A stretch of 6,174 nucleotides of DNA. It comes from Pseudolabrys sp. (lineage in GTDB: Bacteria; Pseudomonadota; Alphaproteobacteria; Rhizobiales; Xanthobacteraceae). Made by a program: the position numbers and the translations under genes. The notes under the pieces were generated by a model. The model saw only the letters and a list, made by a program, of their open reading frames with translations. It searched no databases and was not told the origin of the DNA. How positions within the stretch are numbered: position 1 is the stretch's first letter; every line of letters starts with the position of its first letter. Positions 5,180 to 6,174 of the stretch are shown in pieces. The stretch spans positions 1 to 6,174 of the forward strand of contig JAHCKF010000220.1 of assembly GCA_026125925.1 (NCBI GenBank), given 5' to 3'.

Positions 5180-5989
5180 ATGACCGTCACCATCGAAGCC
5201 GTCGCCGACGAAGTGTTCTCGACCATCGGCTCGGGCCGGCAGATCACGCCGTTCTCGACACGCCCCGGCGGCTTCAGCCTCGCGGACGCCCGCCGCGTTT
5301 CGCCCTTGCTGCGCCAGAAATTCATCGACCGCGGCGAGACCATTGTCGGCCGCAAGATAGGCTTCACCAACCGCACCATCTGGCCGCAATACGGCGTTGC
5401 CGCGCCGAACTGGGGTTACATGACCGACCGCACCGTGCGCGATCTCGCCGCCACGCCGGTGCTGCCGCTCGGTCCCTATGTCGAGCCGCTGATCGAGCCG
5501 GAAATCGTCTTCGGCTTTTCGAGCGCGCCGCAACCCGGCATGGACGACGCCGCCTTGCTCGGCTGCGTCGGCTGGGTCGCGCACGGCTTCGAGATCGTGC
5601 AGTCGATCTATCCGGGGTGGAAATTCACGCAGGCCGACACCGCGGCGGCCAATGCCATGCACGGCGCGCTGCTGATCGGGGAGCGGCACGCCGTGGCGCC
5701 GCGCAAGGCCGAGTGGCTGCGCGAGTTGCCCGGCTTCGACATCGATCTTCTGTGTAACGGCGCGGTGGTCGATCGCGGCACGGCGTCGAACGTGCTGGAA
5801 GGACCGGTGTCGGCGTTGCGCTACCTGGCGCAGGTGCTGGCGGACGATGAAGCGAGCCCGCCGATTGCCGCCGGCGACATCGTCACCACCGGCACCCTGA
5901 CCAAAGCGATGCCGGTCAAGCCCGGCGAGACCTGGACGACCAGGCTGCGCGGCATCGCGCTCGACGGCATCGCGGCCAGGTTCAGTTAG
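5180..5989 (+). CDS. 2-keto-4-pentenoate hydratase-like enzyme (FAH superfamily)
   Basis: A 269-residue protein of the MhpD/XylJ/XylI branch of the fumarylacetoacetase superfamily, metal-dependent hydratases or decarboxylases acting on 2-oxo-enoic acids, often in aromatic meta-cleavage pathways. The opening AVADEVFSTIGSGRQITPF matches the family's N-terminal helix. VGRKIGFTN (57-65) is the conserved active-site lysine loop. E106 and E108 (LIEPEIVFGF) plus E138 (GFEIVQS) fit the three metal-binding acids. ADTAAANAMHGALLIG (152-167) matches the usual D-N-G segment, and TTGTLTKAMPVKPGETW (236-252) the C-terminal substrate loop. Length is normal. The start is uncertain. ATG 5180 gives a family-typical N-terminus but has no Shine-Dalgarno. 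ATG 5141 and TTG 5144 follow AAGGGGG (5134-5140) too closely. ATG 5129 lies inside the hairpin. No other pathway gene is near, so the substrate is unknown. It ends 4 bp from the convergent stop. Confidence 0.86.
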   Translation: MTVTIEAVADEVFSTIGSGRQITPFSTRPGGFSLADARRVSPLLRQKFIDRGETIVGRKIGFTNRTIWPQYGVAAPNWGYMTDRTVRDLAATPVLPLGPYVEPLIEPEIVFGFSSAPQPGMDDAALLGCVGWVAHGFEIVQSIYPGWKFTQADTAAANAMHGALLIGERHAVAPRKAEWLRELPGFDIDLLCNGAVVDRGTASNVLEGPVSALRYLAQVLADDEASPPIAAGDIVTTGTLTKAMPVKPGETWTTRLRGIALDGIAARFS

Positions 5990-5993
5990 GCGC

Positions 5994-6174
5994 TCACGCC
6001 TCGCCCGAAGTCTCGAACATGGCGGCTTCGAGCGCTTCCTTGGCCGGCTTGCCGGCCCAGACCACGAACTGGAACGCGGTGAAGTAGCGCTCGCAGGTAT
6101 CGAGCGCGGTGCCGAGCAGCTTCTCGCACTGCTGGCCCGACGGCTCCATGCCGGCCGGCAATTGCAGCGCGTGG
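5994..6174 (-). CDS. C-terminal fragment of a YbjN-domain-like protein
   Basis: The last 60 codons of a leftward gene whose start lies beyond the right edge; its TGA stop is at 5996 down to 5994. The visible peptide includes LQLPAGMEPSGQQCEKLLG, then DTCERYFTAFQFVVWAGKP, and ends KEALEAAMFETSGEA. From memory, the pattern 'RYxxAFQFVxWxGKxxxEALxxAMxxTxGEA' is the C-terminal end of YbjN-domain proteins of rhizobia, small proteins with a chaperone-like fold and unclear function that are often encoded next to proC. That neighbourhood fits here, with the hydratase gene inserted between. Only a fragment is seen, so the family call is tentative; a conserved hypothetical protein is the safe reading. 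The stop faces the hydratase stop with only 4 bases between, leaving no space for a terminator. Confidence 0.55.
   Translation of the reverse strand, partial: HALQLPAGMEPSGQQCEKLLGTALDTCERYFTAFQFVVWAGKPAKEALEAAMFETSGEA

Noticed and set aside
5081..5689. Upstream extension of the proC frame to 496 residues
   Set aside because: It is antisense to the well-supported hydratase, and a strong GGAGG fixes the proC start at 5080.
1..6174. CRISPR array, tRNA, rRNA, toxin-antitoxin or defence genes
   Set aside because: No regularly spaced identical repeats, no tRNA-like cloverleaf, and no gene in the window carries motifs of such systems.

Overview
The window is GC-rich chromosomal DNA that looks like an alphaproteobacterium of the order Hyphomicrobiales (Rhizobiales), most likely near Bradyrhizobium, Rhodopseudomonas or Xanthobacteraceae. 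The protein wording, gene order and strong third-position GC bias point there, as do two kinds of dispersed palindromic repeat that I remember from this group. No database search was possible, so the taxonomic call rests on recognition alone.

Layout, left to right. The first 54 bases hold the 5' end of a leftward gene whose start reads like ilvE (branched-chain aminotransferase). A regulatory gap of about 250 bp follows. Then come three rightward genes: a MarR-family regulator (307-879), an OmpR-type response regulator (994-1701) and an EnvZ-like histidine kinase (1698-3152). A REP-like double hairpin fills the gap between the MarR gene and the response regulator. The response regulator and kinase overlap by ATGA and are surely one unit. 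A long palindromic repeat (copy A, 3155-3279) lies exactly between the kinase stop and the stop of a convergent TetR-fold gene (4002-3280, leftward). A second copy (B, 4070-4198) lies between that gene and proC (5080-4199, leftward; pyrroline-5-carboxylate reductase). Divergent from proC is a fumarylacetoacetase-superfamily hydratase/decarboxylase (5180-5989). It ends 4 bp from the stop of a leftward gene cut by the window end, whose C-terminus resembles YbjN-domain proteins.

How the genes work together. The kinase and response regulator form a membrane signalling pair. The MarR protein upstream is probably co-inherited with them, and the MarR/response-regulator arrangement recalls petP/petR of Rhodobacter. 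A 21-bp palindrome over the MarR start codon is a good candidate for its own operator. ProC makes proline. The hydratase belongs to catabolic enzymes of 2-oxo-acid or aromatic meta-cleavage pathways, but no other pathway gene is visible. It sits between the YbjN-like gene and proC, which from memory are often adjacent in related genomes.

I do not see a new defence, mobile or biosynthetic system. The most interesting signals are the MarR palindrome, the two structured repeat copies that abut stop codons, the altered kinase H-box, and odd charged tails on ProC and the TetR-fold protein.
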